A stretch of 64,000 bases of DNA from Cystobacter fuscus DSM 2262 (GTDB taxonomy: Bacteria > Myxococcota > Myxococcia > Myxococcales > Myxococcaceae). The position numbers and the translations under genes are program-made. Location of the stretch: the NCBI RefSeq assembly GCF_000335475.2, contig NZ_ANAH02000004.1:248001-312000 (forward strand), in the 5' to 3' direction. The notes under the pieces were generated by a model. The model ran no database searches. It saw only the letters and a list, made by a program, of their open reading frames with translations, and was not told the origin of the DNA. This document shows positions 24,975 through 34,652 of this stretch, piece by piece. Positions within the stretch are counted from its first letter, which is position 1. The number at the start of each line of letters is the position of its first letter.

Positions 24975-24975
24975 A
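24967..24975 (+). promoter_or_regulatory. DnaA-box-like 9-mer
   Basis: TTGTCCACA, one base different from TTATCCACA and equal to the form preferred in some high-G+C bacteria. It overlaps the rsmG start. A second copy is 84 bases away at 25051. Confidence 0.35.
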
Positions 24976-25050
24976 GCCCACCCTCCCTCTCCGGGGTCTC
25001 AACCCCTCGAAATGATTGCACTCGGGGCCCTCCTCGGAGTTCCCCACACG

Positions 25051-25059
25051 TTGTCCACA
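25051..25059 (+). promoter_or_regulatory. DnaA-box-like 9-mer
   Basis: A second TTGTCCACA in the same orientation, in the short rsmG-mnmG gap. Origins of replication are often beside these genes, but two boxes alone do not define an origin. Confidence 0.35.
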
Positions 25060-25072
25060 CCCCCCTGTGCGA

Positions 25073-26926
25073 TCAGGCGCCCGCTCGGGCGCCCTGGCCC
25101 AACCCCTCGCGCTTGAGCGCCACCAGCAACAGGGAAATCGCCGCCGACGTCAGCCCCGGCACCCGCCTCGCCTGCCCCACCGTGCCCGGCCGGTGCTTCT
25201 CCAGCTTCTCCACCGCCTCGGCCGACAGGCCCCGCACTCCCCCATACGCGAAGTCCGCCGGAATCCTCCACCCATCCCACGCCTCCGCCTCCCGCGCCGC
25301 CGCCCGCTCCGCCATCACGATGTAGCCCTCGTACTTCACCTCCACCTCCACCTCCTCCACCACGTCCGCCGCGAGCGCCGGCCACTCCTCCCCCGCTTGT
25401 GCCGCCAGCGCCTCGTACGTCACCTCCGGCCGCTTGAGCCGCGCCGCCAGCCCCGTGCGCTTGAGCCGCTCCACCTCCCCCCGCACCGCGCGCTCGCGCG
25501 CCTCCACCCGCTCGGCCAGCTCGCGCCCCACCAGCCCCACCCGCGCCCCGTACCGCACGAGCCTCAGGTCCGCGTTCCCCTCGCGCAGCCGCAGCCGGTG
25601 CTCCGAGCGGCTCGTGAACATGCGGAAGGGCTCGTCCACCCCGCGCGTCACCAGCTCGTCCACCAGCACCGCCCCGTGCGCCTCGTGCCGCCCCAGCGTG
25701 AGCGCCGGCTCGCCCTTCACCTTCAGCCCCGCTTGAATCCCCGCGTACAACCCCTGGAAGGCCGCCTCCTCATAGCCGCTCGTACCGTTGAGCTGCCCCG
25801 CGAAGTACAGGCCCTCCACGCGCCGGGTCTCCAGCGTCCCGTGCAGCTGCGTGGGCGGCGCGTAGTCGTACTCCACCGCGTAGCCGTAGCGCGCCACCTC
25901 CACCTCCCCCAGCCCCGGCAGCGTGCGCAGGAAGTCGAGCTGCACGTCCGCGGGCAGGCTCGTGGACAGGCCCGCCGGGTACACCAGCGGCGAGGTGGGC
26001 CCCTCGGGCTCGAGGAACACCAGGTGCCGCTCGCGCGCGGAGAAGCGCACCACCTTGTCCTCCAGGGACGGGCAGTAGCGCGGCCCCCGGCCGACGATCT
26101 CCCCCTGGTACAAGGGCGAGCGGTGCAGGTTGTCGCGCAGAATCTTGTGCGTCTCGGGCGTGGTGTACGTGAGCGCGCACGTGACGGCGGGCTGGCACGG
26201 AAACACCCCGCCCTCCCCTCCCAGCTCCCGCGCCCACTTCGTGCGCAGCGACAGCGGGCGCGGGGGGAAGTCACCGGGCTGGGGCGCGAGCGCGGCCCAG
26301 TCGATGCTGTCGCGCACGAGCCGCGCCGGGGTGCCCGTCTTGAAGCGGCCGAGCGTGAAGCCCAGGGCGCGCAGCGAGTCGGACAGGCCGCGCGCCGCCT
26401 CGTCCCCGAGCCGTCCGCCCACCTCCTTCTTCTCGCCCACGTGCATGAGCGCCTGGAGGAAGGTGCCGGTGGTGAGCAGCACCGCGCGCGCCGCCACCTG
26501 CGTGCCGTCCCCGAGCACCACCCCCGCCACGCGTCCGCCCTCGGCCACCACCTGGGACACCTCGGCCTCGTGCACCGTGAGGCCCGGCTGGTTGAAGAGC
26601 ACCGCCTGCATGGCGCGGGCATAGGCGTCCCGGTCGCACAGCACGCGCGTGGCCTGCACCGCCGGGCCCTTGGAGGCGTTGAGCGTCTTGAAGTGCGTGC
26701 CGGTGAGGTCCGCCACCCGGCCCATCTCCCCGCCGAGCGCGTCCAGCTCGCGCACCAGGTGGCCCTTGGCCGTACCGCCCACCGCCGGGTTGCAGCTCAT
26801 CACCGCGGCGCGCTCGCGCTTGAGCGTGAGGGCGAGCGTGGACAGGCCCATGCGCGCGCACGCGAGCGCCGCCTCGCTGCCCGCGTGCCCCAGCCCCACC
26901 ACGATGACGTCGTATGCCTGCTTCAT
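25073..26926 (-). CDS. mnmG: tRNA uridine-5-carboxymethylaminomethyl modification enzyme MnmG
   Basis: A 617-residue FAD protein (GidA) that works with MnmE to place cmnm5 on wobble uridines. The FAD-binding motif VIVVGLGHAGSEAALA is at residues 7-22. MSCNPAVGGTAKGHLVRELDALGG at 43-66 holds the first catalytic cysteine region. FKTGTPARL and YCPSLEDKVVRF (second cysteine near residue 282), GLYFAGQLNGTSGYEEAAFQG and FRMFTSRSEHRL follow. The C-terminal helical domain binds MnmE. Full length. It is separated from mnmE by about 12 kb of unrelated genes, although the two are adjacent in many bacteria. Confidence 0.95.
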   Translation of the reverse strand: MKQAYDVIVVGLGHAGSEAALACARMGLSTLALTLKRERAAVMSCNPAVGGTAKGHLVRELDALGGEMGRVADLTGTHFKTLNASKGPAVQATRVLCDRDAYARAMQAVLFNQPGLTVHEAEVSQVVAEGGRVAGVVLGDGTQVAARAVLLTTGTFLQALMHVGEKKEVGGRLGDEAARGLSDSLRALGFTLGRFKTGTPARLVRDSIDWAALAPQPGDFPPRPLSLRTKWARELGGEGGVFPCQPAVTCALTYTTPETHKILRDNLHRSPLYQGEIVGRGPRYCPSLEDKVVRFSARERHLVFLEPEGPTSPLVYPAGLSTSLPADVQLDFLRTLPGLGEVEVARYGYAVEYDYAPPTQLHGTLETRRVEGLYFAGQLNGTSGYEEAAFQGLYAGIQAGLKVKGEPALTLGRHEAHGAVLVDELVTRGVDEPFRMFTSRSEHRLRLREGNADLRLVRYGARVGLVGRELAERVEARERAVRGEVERLKRTGLAARLKRPEVTYEALAAQAGEEWPALAADVVEEVEVEVKYEGYIVMAERAAAREAEAWDGWRIPADFAYGGVRGLSAEAVEKLEKHRPGTVGQARRVPGLTSAAISLLLVALKREGLGQGARAGA

Positions 26927-27161
26927 GCCGCTATCTCACGCGCCCGCCCTCCGAAGGCAAGAGGCCCCCTCCCCTCCCCTTCCCCGCCGGCCCGCCCTCT
27001 GCTCCCGCGCCCCCCGGCGCCAGGTCCCACGCGCCCCGGAGGATTTTCCTCCACCTCTCCAGGTGCCATCGGCTATCCCGCCCGGGCCTCCGGACCGGAA
27101 GTCCGGGGGCCGCACCTCGCGGCGCGCTCTCGCGCGACCGCTCCTCCTGGAGATGAACCCC

Positions 27162-27551
27162 ATGAACAACAAGTGGATTGTGTGTCTGGCCCTCGCGCTC
27201 ACCGGCTGCGGCGGCAGCGGCCTCGGCGGCACGTGGAAGGGCGAGGCCGCCGGCTGGTCCGTGACCGTGGTGCTCGACGAGTCCACCGAGCAGAGCGGGA
27301 CGAGCTACTTCATGGGCACCGTGAGCAGCAACAAGCCGGCCTGCTTCACCAACGGCACCGCGGCGGCCACGCTCGTCAACGGCAAGACCGCTCAAATCCT
27401 GTCCTCCTCCTCGGGCTCCGCCTCCACTACGACCGTCGTGGACATCTCCGGGGAGCTGTCCGGCAACACGCTCGTCGGCTACCTCGAGGCGACCAGCACC
27501 GCCTCGGAGTGCGACACGGACCGCACCGCCATCACGCTCACGCGCCAGTAA
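27162..27551 (+). CDS. Small lipoprotein, paralog of the next gene
   Basis: A 129-residue lipoprotein. The ATG at 27162 is preferred over the one at 27153, which overlaps the GGAG. Lipobox LTGC at about residue 16, followed by a short glycine/serine linker. The mature domain begins GTWKGEAAGWSVTVVLDE and has NKPACFTNG, a beta-rich layout with two cysteines (NKPAC and ASEC) likely to pair, and ends ITLTRQ. It aligns throughout with the protein at 27796-28251, and the upstream DNA is also similar. Function unknown. Confidence 0.72.
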   Translation: MNNKWIVCLALALTGCGGSGLGGTWKGEAAGWSVTVVLDESTEQSGTSYFMGTVSSNKPACFTNGTAAATLVNGKTAQILSSSSGSASTTTVVDISGELSGNTLVGYLEATSTASECDTDRTAITLTRQ

Positions 27552-27795
27552 CCCGAGTCCCGAGAGCGGCTCCTGGCCTCCCGACCCCTCGTGCCGGGAG
27601 CCGCCTCGACGCCCCTCCAGCGGCCCCCTCCGCACTCCCCATCCGTCCCCCGGGTCTCGCCAACTGTTCAGTGGAGATTTTTCTCCACGGACCCAGGTTC
27701 CATCGGCTATCCCACCGGAACACCTTGGCCGCGGGCCTGGGTGCAGGACCTCGCGGCCGGGCGCGTAACCTGCTTCTCACTGGAGAGGACTCATC

Positions 27796-28251
<456 letters not shown>

Positions 28252-28256
28252 CCTCC

Positions 28257-28320
28257 CCCGGAGCCCGACGTCTCCGGGCCCGGGTGGATCCGGCGCCTCC
28301 CCCCGCTCCACGCAGAGCGG
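28257..28320. terminator. Two hairpins between convergent genes
   Basis: The first hairpin pairs 28257-28263 with 28272-28278. The second pairs CCGCTC at 28303-28308 with GAGCGG at 28315-28320. They lie between the polyglycine lipoprotein gene and the convergent epoxide hydrolase gene. Confidence 0.5.
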
Positions 28321-28340
28321 AGGGAGGAGCCCCGCGGCCC

Positions 28341-29483
28341 TCAGCGCAGCGCGCGGAAGAAGGCGCGCACGTCCTCGAGGAAGAGCTCCGGCTGTTCCAC
28401 CGCGGCGAAGTGGCCTCCCCGAGGCATCTCCGTGTAGCGCCTCAAGGCGTAGCGCCGCTCCACCCAGGAGCGCGGCGCCCGCCCCACGGCCACCTCTCGG
28501 GGAAAGGCCGCCACGCCCGTGGGCACCTTCACCGGGGTGGTGAGCAACCCAGGCCCCAGCTCCCCCAGCTCGGCGTAGAGGTTGGCCGCGCTCGCGATGC
28601 TGTTGGGCGCCCAGTAGAACATCAGGTTGGTCAGCAGCCAGTCCTTGGAGAAGACGCGCTCCACGTCCCCGCCGCAGTCGCTCCAGGTGCGGAACTTCTC
28701 GACGATCCACGCGGCGAGCCCCGCGGGCGAGTCACTCTGCGCGATGCCCAGCGACATGGGTTTGGTGCCCTGCACGTGGCTGTAGCCGGCCTCGGCCGCC
28801 TGCCACGCGGCGAGCTCCTTCAGCGCGCGCACGGACTCCGCGCTCCCCTCCTCCCCCGGCGGTGGGCCCGCCAGCACCATGTTGAGGTGCAGGCCGAGCA
28901 CATGCGGCGCATGGTTCATCCCGAGCAACGTGCCGACGACGGCGCCCCAGTCCCCGCCCTGCGCCGCGTAGCGCGGGTAGCCGAGGTGCTCGACCAGGAG
29001 CCGGTCCACCGCCGCGGCGATGCGCGCGGCCGACCACCCCGGCTCGCGCGGCTTGCCGCTGAAGCCATACCCCGGCATCGAGGGGATGATGACGTCGAAG
29101 GCATCCTGGGGGTCGCCGCCATGCGCGCCCGGGTCCGTCAGCGGGCCGATGAGGTGGAGGAACTCGTGAATGGAACCCGGCCAGCCATGCAGCAGCACCA
29201 GCGGCAGGGCCGAGGGCCCCTTGCCCCGGACATGCAGGAAGTGGAGGTCCACCCCCTCCACCTCGCACAGGAATTGGGGAAAGGCATTGAGGGCGGCCTC
29301 GTGCGCGCGCCAGTCATAGCGGTGGCGCCAGTACTCACACAGCTCGCGCACGTAGGAGACGTCGGCGCCACGCTCCCAGGCGCCCCCGGGCAGGGGCTCG
29401 GGCCAGCGCGTGGCGTCCAGACGGCGGTGGAGATCGGAGAGGACGGCGTCGGGCACGTGGATGCGGTGGGGACGAGCAGTCAT
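28341..29483 (-). CDS. Epoxide hydrolase (EHN-type alpha/beta hydrolase)
   Basis: A 380-residue soluble protein. Residues 1-110 form the epoxide hydrolase N-terminal domain (RLDATRWPEP, then YWRHRYDWRAHEAALNAFPQF). The hydrolase core has the oxyanion motif HGWPG at 99-103, PSMPGYGFS at 134-142 and the nucleophile D178 in QGGDWGA. The tail holds YTEMPRGGHFAAVEQPE with the catalytic histidine. This layout matches microsomal-type epoxide hydrolases, which convert epoxides to diols. The natural substrate is unknown. It is a single gene with its own likely promoter. Confidence 0.88.
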   Translation of the reverse strand: MTARPHRIHVPDAVLSDLHRRLDATRWPEPLPGGAWERGADVSYVRELCEYWRHRYDWRAHEAALNAFPQFLCEVEGVDLHFLHVRGKGPSALPLVLLHGWPGSIHEFLHLIGPLTDPGAHGGDPQDAFDVIIPSMPGYGFSGKPREPGWSAARIAAAVDRLLVEHLGYPRYAAQGGDWGAVVGTLLGMNHAPHVLGLHLNMVLAGPPPGEEGSAESVRALKELAAWQAAEAGYSHVQGTKPMSLGIAQSDSPAGLAAWIVEKFRTWSDCGGDVERVFSKDWLLTNLMFYWAPNSIASAANLYAELGELGPGLLTTPVKVPTGVAAFPREVAVGRAPRSWVERRYALRRYTEMPRGGHFAAVEQPELFLEDVRAFFRALR

Positions 29484-29636
29484 GGCGCGTGAGGCTAGCC
29501 AACGCGTCGCCCTTCCCCCACGAAGACCTTCGCGCGCGCGTCCGCTATCTCACCGCGCGTCCCGGGGGCGGAGGGACTCGGACGTCCCCGCCCCGCGTGG
29601 GCCCTGGAGCGCGCCAACACCCCAGGGCCCGGCGCT

Positions 29637-32423
29637 TCACGGCGCGGCCGGAGCGGTGACGGGTGACGGGGCGGCCTTCGCCTTCGCGCCCGCGAAGTCG
29701 CCCGCCTTCACCACCGTCACCTGCTTCCAGTCGAGCACCCGCGCCATCGCCGCGCGCACGTCCTCGGGCTTGAGCGTGCTCATGCGCTTCTCGAACGCGG
29801 CGTCATAGGCGAGCGTGCGGTCGAGGAAGAGGTACGAGACGAGCGTGTGCGTCAGGCGCGAATCGTCCGCGCGGCCCGTGCGCCGGTACTCCAGCAGCCC
29901 CGCGCGCGCCTGCTCCAGCTCCTGCGCGCTGAAGCCCTTCTGCAGCACCTTCTCCACCTCCTCGCGCATGGCCGTCTCCAGCCGCTCGGCGTTCTGCGGC
30001 GCGTAGATGGCGAACGTGGAGAACAGGCCCACGGGGTCCAACGCGCCCGCGGTGAGCGAGCTGCTCACCGAGTAGGACAGGCCGTCCTTCTGGCGCACGC
30101 GCGTGGCCAGGCGCGAGTTGAGGAAGCCGCCGCCGAGCAGGAAGTTGCCGAGCACCAGCGCGGGGTAGTCCGGCGAGTCATCGCGCAGCGCGAGCCCCTC
30201 GCCCGTGAAGAAGAGGGCGTTGGCCTTGTCGGGCGTCTCCACCACGAGCGCCTGCACGTCCGTCTTGTGGGGCCGCGCCGGCACGCGCTCGTAGGGGGCG
30301 GGGCTCTTCCAGTCGCCGAACAGCCGCGCCACCTGCGCCGCGAGCGCGTCGGCGTCGAAGTCCCCCACCGCGGCGAGCTCGCCCTTCGAGGCGCCGTAGA
30401 AGTCGCGGTAGAAGGCGCGCACCTGCTCGAGCGTGGTGCCCTGGAGCGCGGCGAGCGACTCCTCGTAGGTGTTCACGTAGTAGGGGTGGCCGGCGGGGTA
30501 GGGCGAGAGCGCGCGCGAGATGGCGAGGCGGCCCTGGTAGGCGGGCTCGCTGCGCTGGTTCTCCAGGGAGGCGAGCCGCTCCTGCTGCACGAGGGCGAAC
30601 TCCTGGGCGTCGAAGGCCGGCTCGCGCAGCATCTCCGCCGCGAGCTTCATCACCTCGGGGAGGCTCGCGCGGGGCGCCTCCACCACGACATTGGCGCCGG
30701 TGAGCGAGCCGGACACGGACACCCGGGCCTTGAGCTTGTCGAGCGCGTCGCGCAACTGCTGGCGGGTGTGCTTCGTGGTGCCGCGCATGAGCAGCATGCC
30801 GGCGTAGTCCGCCGCGCCCGCGCGGCCGGTGAGCGCCTTCTCCGTGCCCCAGCGCAGCGCCAGGGACAGGGTCACCATCTCCCCGCGCGTCTTCTTGGGT
30901 AGGAGCGCCAGCTTCAGGCCCCCCACCTGCGAGCGCGTCACGCGCTTCTCGATGTTGTCCGGCGACGGGTCGAACACCTCGCCCTGGGCCACGGCGGCGC
31001 GGCCCTGGTAGCCCTGGAGCAGGGCGGCCACGTCCACGCGCGGGGGCAGCTCGGCGCGGTCCGGCCGGGAGGTGGGGAGGAACTCGCCGAGCGTGCGGTT
31101 GGAGGACTTGAGGTACCAGGCCGCCACGCGCGTGACGTCCGCGGGGGTGACGGCCTCGATGCGGTCGCGGTGCAGGAAGAACAGGCGCCAGTCGCCGATG
31201 GCGGCCCACTCGGACAGCTCGATGGCGACGCCCTCCGAGTCGTTGAGCGTGAGCTCCACGTTCTTGAGCAGGGCCGTCCTGGCGCGATCCACCTCCTCGG
31301 CGGTGAAGGGCGTGCGCGCGGCGTCCTCGACGGTGGACAGCAGCGCCTCGCGCGCGGCCTCGAGCGACTGGCCCTCGCGCACGGTGGCGCGGAAGGTGAG
31401 CACGCCCGGGTCGTGCAGCTGCAGGCTGTAGCCGCTGGCGCTCGCGGCCTTCTTCGTCTCCACGAGCGCCTTGTACAGGCGGCCCGAGGGCGGCATGCCG
31501 AGCACGTGGGCGAGCACGTCGACGGCGGCGAAGTCGGGGTGGGCGCCCTCGGGCACGTGGTAGACGGTGGTGAGGGCGCTCACGTCGCCCACGCGGCGCA
31601 GGGTGACGCGGCGCTCGCCGTCCTGCACCGGCTCCTCGGTGTAGGTGACGGGCAGGGGCTCCTTGGGGGCCTTGAGGCGGCCGAAGGTCTTCTTCACCTC
31701 GGCGAGCGCCTGGGCGGGCTCGAAGCGCCCGGCGAGCACCAGCATGGCGTTATCCGGCCGGTAGTACTTCTTGTAGAAGGCCTGGAGCCTGTCGATGGGC
31801 ACGTGCTCCAGGTCGGCGCGGGCGCCGATGGTGGACTTGCCGTAGTTGTGCCAGAGGAAGGCGGTGCTCATGACGCGCTGGCCGAGCACGCGCGACGGGT
31901 CGTTCTCGCCGCTCTCCAATTCGTTGCGCACCACGGTCATCTCGGAGTCGAGGTCCTTCTTGGCGATGAAGCTGTTGACCATGCGGTCGGCCTCGAAGGC
32001 GAGCGCCCAGCGCAGGTTGTCGTCCGAGGCGGGGAAGGTCTCGAAGTAGTTGGTCCGGTCCAACCAGGTGGTGCCATTGGGGTGGGCGCCGCGCTGGGTG
32101 AGGGCCTGGGGAACGTTGGGGGTGGTGGGGGTGCCCTTGAACAGGAGGTGTTCGAGCAGGTGGGCCATGCCCGTCTCGCCATAGCCCTCGTGCCGCGAGC
32201 CGACGAAGTAGGTGATGTTGAGGGTGACGGTGGACTTGGTGGGGTCCGGGAAGAGCAGGACGCGCAAGCCATTGTCGAGCCGGTACTCGGAGATGCCCTC
32301 GACGCTCGTGTAGGGAGCGGGGAGGGAGGCCTTGGCCGGGGTGGCGGGGGCCTTGGCGAGCGCGGGAGCGGAGACGAGTAACAAGCCCAGGCCGAGCAGG
32401 CGCAGGCGGGAGGGGAGGGACAT
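29637..32423 (-). CDS. Secreted zinc peptidase, M16 family (two-repeat)
   Basis: A 928-residue exported protease starting at the ATG at 32423, with a signal peptide of about 24 residues ending ALA. The inverted zinc motif HLLEH is at residues 88-92, preceded by YGETGMA and followed by the downstream glutamate region EMTVVRNELESGEND. Two M16 peptidase units are joined in one chain: the first is active-type, and the second (after residue 480) starts RVTRSQVGGLKLALLPKKTRGEM and lacks the zinc motif, as usual. Likely periplasmic or outer-membrane-associated degradation of peptides. Another M16 system at 50437-53351 is split into two genes. Confidence 0.9.
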   Translation of the reverse strand: MSLPSRLRLLGLGLLLVSAPALAKAPATPAKASLPAPYTSVEGISEYRLDNGLRVLLFPDPTKSTVTLNITYFVGSRHEGYGETGMAHLLEHLLFKGTPTTPNVPQALTQRGAHPNGTTWLDRTNYFETFPASDDNLRWALAFEADRMVNSFIAKKDLDSEMTVVRNELESGENDPSRVLGQRVMSTAFLWHNYGKSTIGARADLEHVPIDRLQAFYKKYYRPDNAMLVLAGRFEPAQALAEVKKTFGRLKAPKEPLPVTYTEEPVQDGERRVTLRRVGDVSALTTVYHVPEGAHPDFAAVDVLAHVLGMPPSGRLYKALVETKKAASASGYSLQLHDPGVLTFRATVREGQSLEAAREALLSTVEDAARTPFTAEEVDRARTALLKNVELTLNDSEGVAIELSEWAAIGDWRLFFLHRDRIEAVTPADVTRVAAWYLKSSNRTLGEFLPTSRPDRAELPPRVDVAALLQGYQGRAAVAQGEVFDPSPDNIEKRVTRSQVGGLKLALLPKKTRGEMVTLSLALRWGTEKALTGRAGAADYAGMLLMRGTTKHTRQQLRDALDKLKARVSVSGSLTGANVVVEAPRASLPEVMKLAAEMLREPAFDAQEFALVQQERLASLENQRSEPAYQGRLAISRALSPYPAGHPYYVNTYEESLAALQGTTLEQVRAFYRDFYGASKGELAAVGDFDADALAAQVARLFGDWKSPAPYERVPARPHKTDVQALVVETPDKANALFFTGEGLALRDDSPDYPALVLGNFLLGGGFLNSRLATRVRQKDGLSYSVSSSLTAGALDPVGLFSTFAIYAPQNAERLETAMREEVEKVLQKGFSAQELEQARAGLLEYRRTGRADDSRLTHTLVSYLFLDRTLAYDAAFEKRMSTLKPEDVRAAMARVLDWKQVTVVKAGDFAGAKAKAAPSPVTAPAAP

Positions 32424-32629
32424 GCGGGAAGCCTCGAAGCGCGAGGGGTGGGCCGGATGGCGTCTGGAGGCTACCAACCAGACGGGGCGCGAGGGTGTTC
32501 CCGAGAAGGGGAGGGGAGGGGGGATGCGACGGGGGCCCCGGCTTGACTCACCCCGCTTGAACGTTTCCAGTCCGGGGGATGAAAGGCACCGGGTCCACCC
32601 GTCCGCGTACCGCGCCAGCTCCGCGAAGG

Positions 32630-33672
32630 ATGAAGCCGCACCCCGCGTGGGGAGGCTGGCTGCTGCCTGTCCTCCTCCTCGAGTCCGCGTGTGTCACCTC
32701 CCCGCCGCGAGGGAGTGGGGTGTCCGCGGCGGAGCCCGGCCCCGCGCCGGCCATCGAGTAGGCCGCGGGGCTCACGATGGCTCACGATGGCTCACGGTGA
32801 TTCTGCTGGCGTGGCTGGGGGTGGAGACCCTGTGGGGGCTGATGGACGGGTACAGCCGCATGGCCATGGCGGCGCGCGAGGCCACCACCTTCGAGGAGTT
32901 GCGCGTGGCGGGCGAGGGCTTCGGCACGGTGCTGGGGGAGGACGCGGCGCGGACGATGATTCTGGCGGTGACGACGCTCGGTGGGCGCACGCTGGGAGAG
33001 ATGGCGGCGCGGGTGAAGTCACTGCCGGGCCATGGCCAGGCGGGAGCGCGGTGGAAGGCGCAGGGCGGGAACGCCGTGCTGGAGCCCGGCATGGCGCTGT
33101 CGGGCGAGGAGGCCCTGGCGCAGACGGTGGCGGCGGTGGAGGGGGTGGCGATGTCGGCCCGAGGCCCCCTGGCGGTGGTGATGCTCAAGCAGGGTGGGGG
33201 GACGGGCCCGGGGGGAGGTGGCTCCACCACCCTCATTCGCCACCGGGGCGGCAATCAGCAGGTGGAACTCGCCAATGGACAACGCTGGCATCTGCCGCGC
33301 GGCAAGTCGCTCGCGGACATCCCCACGACGGACAAGGTGGGGGACCAGCTTCAGGAGGCAGTCACCCAGGCGGCGAGGGAATGGGGGCCCGGAAGGCTCA
33401 CACCCAATGAGAGAAGAGCCATCCAGGAGGCCCAGGACAAGGGCAAGTATTGGCTGGCGAGACTGCTCGAGCGCGAGGCCCGAGGGCGCTTCGTGCAAGT
33501 GAAGGTGAAAGCGCAGTTCGAGCACCTCTACGACTTCAGCCTGAGTAAGGGCGTCGACGTGGTTGACCCAGCAACGGGCGCCCGGTACGAGATTCTCTCC
33601 GGAACGACGTCGAACCTGGCGCGGCATGGCAGGCGCATGGCGAGCGAGTTCTTCCGGATGCTCACCTTCTGA
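32630..33672 (+). pseudogene. Broken SitA-like polymorphic toxin lipoprotein
   Basis: The first part (32630-32761) encodes a lipoprotein signal (GGWLLPVLLLESAC) and 18 more residues and then hits TAG. After a repeat of GGCTCACGAT at 32770-32795 the sequence resumes in another frame at AWLGVETLWGLMDGYSRMA and runs open to 33672. Compared with the intact homolog at 62326-63987, roughly 200 central residues are missing and the frame is lost. The retained part includes ATTFEELRVAG, GNQQVELANGQRWHLPRGKS, KGKYWLARLLEREARGRF and the C-terminal KGVDVVDPATGARYEILSGT and FFRMLTF. The tail could still be made from an internal start, without export. Immunity gene follows. Confidence 0.72.
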
Positions 33673-33683
33673 AAGGAGCGGCG

Positions 33684-34316
33684 ATGGATGCGCTCGGTAA
33701 CGTCGTCTTCAAAGACCAGGAAATCGAAAACGAGCGGTTGGAGTTGACGGACACCAAGGCCAACTACATCCTCGGCCCCAACCTGACGCTGAGGAATTGT
33801 ACTCTCGTGCTGAAGGTGCCCGCTCGGCGCCTGAGCCTCAAGCAGCCCCGCCTCATCGACTGCACTTTCGAGGTGAAACAGGAGTTGAAGAATTACCAGA
33901 GCTGGGTGGCCGCGTCCCTCAAGGGCTGCCGGTTCAAGGGTCGGCTGACAGGGTGTGACTTCGGCCATTGGCCTGAATACATGAGCCTGCCGTGGTATCA
34001 GCATGGCTTCATCGAGGACTGTGATTTCTCCGAGGCCCGCATGGACGGCTGCCGCATCATGGGGTGTGATCCCTCCACGCTGCGCTTTCCCAAGTGGCCC
34101 TGCTTCACCATCCTGGACCCCATTGGCAACAGCCGCGCGCTCAGGAGCGCCATCTGGCCCGGACGTTTCGGCCGCATCATCATCGACGACCTCGCCAACT
34201 ACCCTGCGGACACCCGGGCCCTCACGTTCCACGCCCCCTCCCAGGCGAAGTACTTCGACATCACCCCGGAAGCACTCCAGGCCGTCATCCAGCAGTTCGA
34301 CTGCATCCTCTTCTGA
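33684..34316 (+). CDS. Probable immunity protein with pentapeptide-like repeats
   Basis: A 210-residue soluble protein whose ATG follows AAAGGAG and lies 11 bases after the toxin stop. It contains spaced cysteine/phenylalanine units (LRNCTL, LIDCTFEV, LKGCRFKG, LTGCDFG, IEDCDFSEARMDGCRIMGCD), resembling a short right-handed pentapeptide-repeat helix, followed by a C-terminal domain with ILDPIGNSRALR and FDITPEALQAVIQQFDCI. Position directly after the toxin C-terminus and the strong ribosome binding site fit an immunity gene kept after toxin decay. The same arrangement appears to begin at the right edge of the window. Confidence 0.65.
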   Translation: MDALGNVVFKDQEIENERLELTDTKANYILGPNLTLRNCTLVLKVPARRLSLKQPRLIDCTFEVKQELKNYQSWVAASLKGCRFKGRLTGCDFGHWPEYMSLPWYQHGFIEDCDFSEARMDGCRIMGCDPSTLRFPKWPCFTILDPIGNSRALRSAIWPGRFGRIIIDDLANYPADTRALTFHAPSQAKYFDITPEALQAVIQQFDCILF

Positions 34317-34485
34317 CGCACCCGAGCCGCCGCCCCAACGTCGAGCACGGTGGCAACCTATCCGGCATCTCGGGGGAAGGATGCGGAGGATGCTCCTCTT
34401 CTCCCTTCGCTCTTTCCTTCAGGAGGAGATGGGGCGCGCAATTTGGGGAGCGTTTTCTCCGCGACGCTCACCGCGACGTGACTGA

Positions 34486-34650
34486 GCACGAGCCAACCAA
34501 CGCCAAAGCCGGCAGAGAGCACGAGTACTCCGGCTGACACATGATGGCCGGGTCTGGAAGGAAACGCAGTGTAAAGCCTGTTACGAGGCATGTATGCGTC
34601 ACGGCTTCTGGCCGTGGCAAGCCAACGACAAGCCCTGTCCTGGAGCCTGA
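34486..34650 (+). pseudogene. C-terminal toxin fragment
   Basis: An open stretch without start codon or N-terminal domain that reads ANQRQSRQRAR, then DGRVWKETQCKACYEAC, then MRHGFWPWQANDKPCPGA and a stop. The cysteine spacing (CxxC, CxxxxC) and the closing G-WP-AN-KPCPG look like the end of a myxobacterial toxin lipoprotein. The next gene starts two bases after its stop, the usual toxin-immunity distance. It is probably the leftover tail of a deleted toxin. Confidence 0.5.
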
Positions 34651-34652
34651 TC

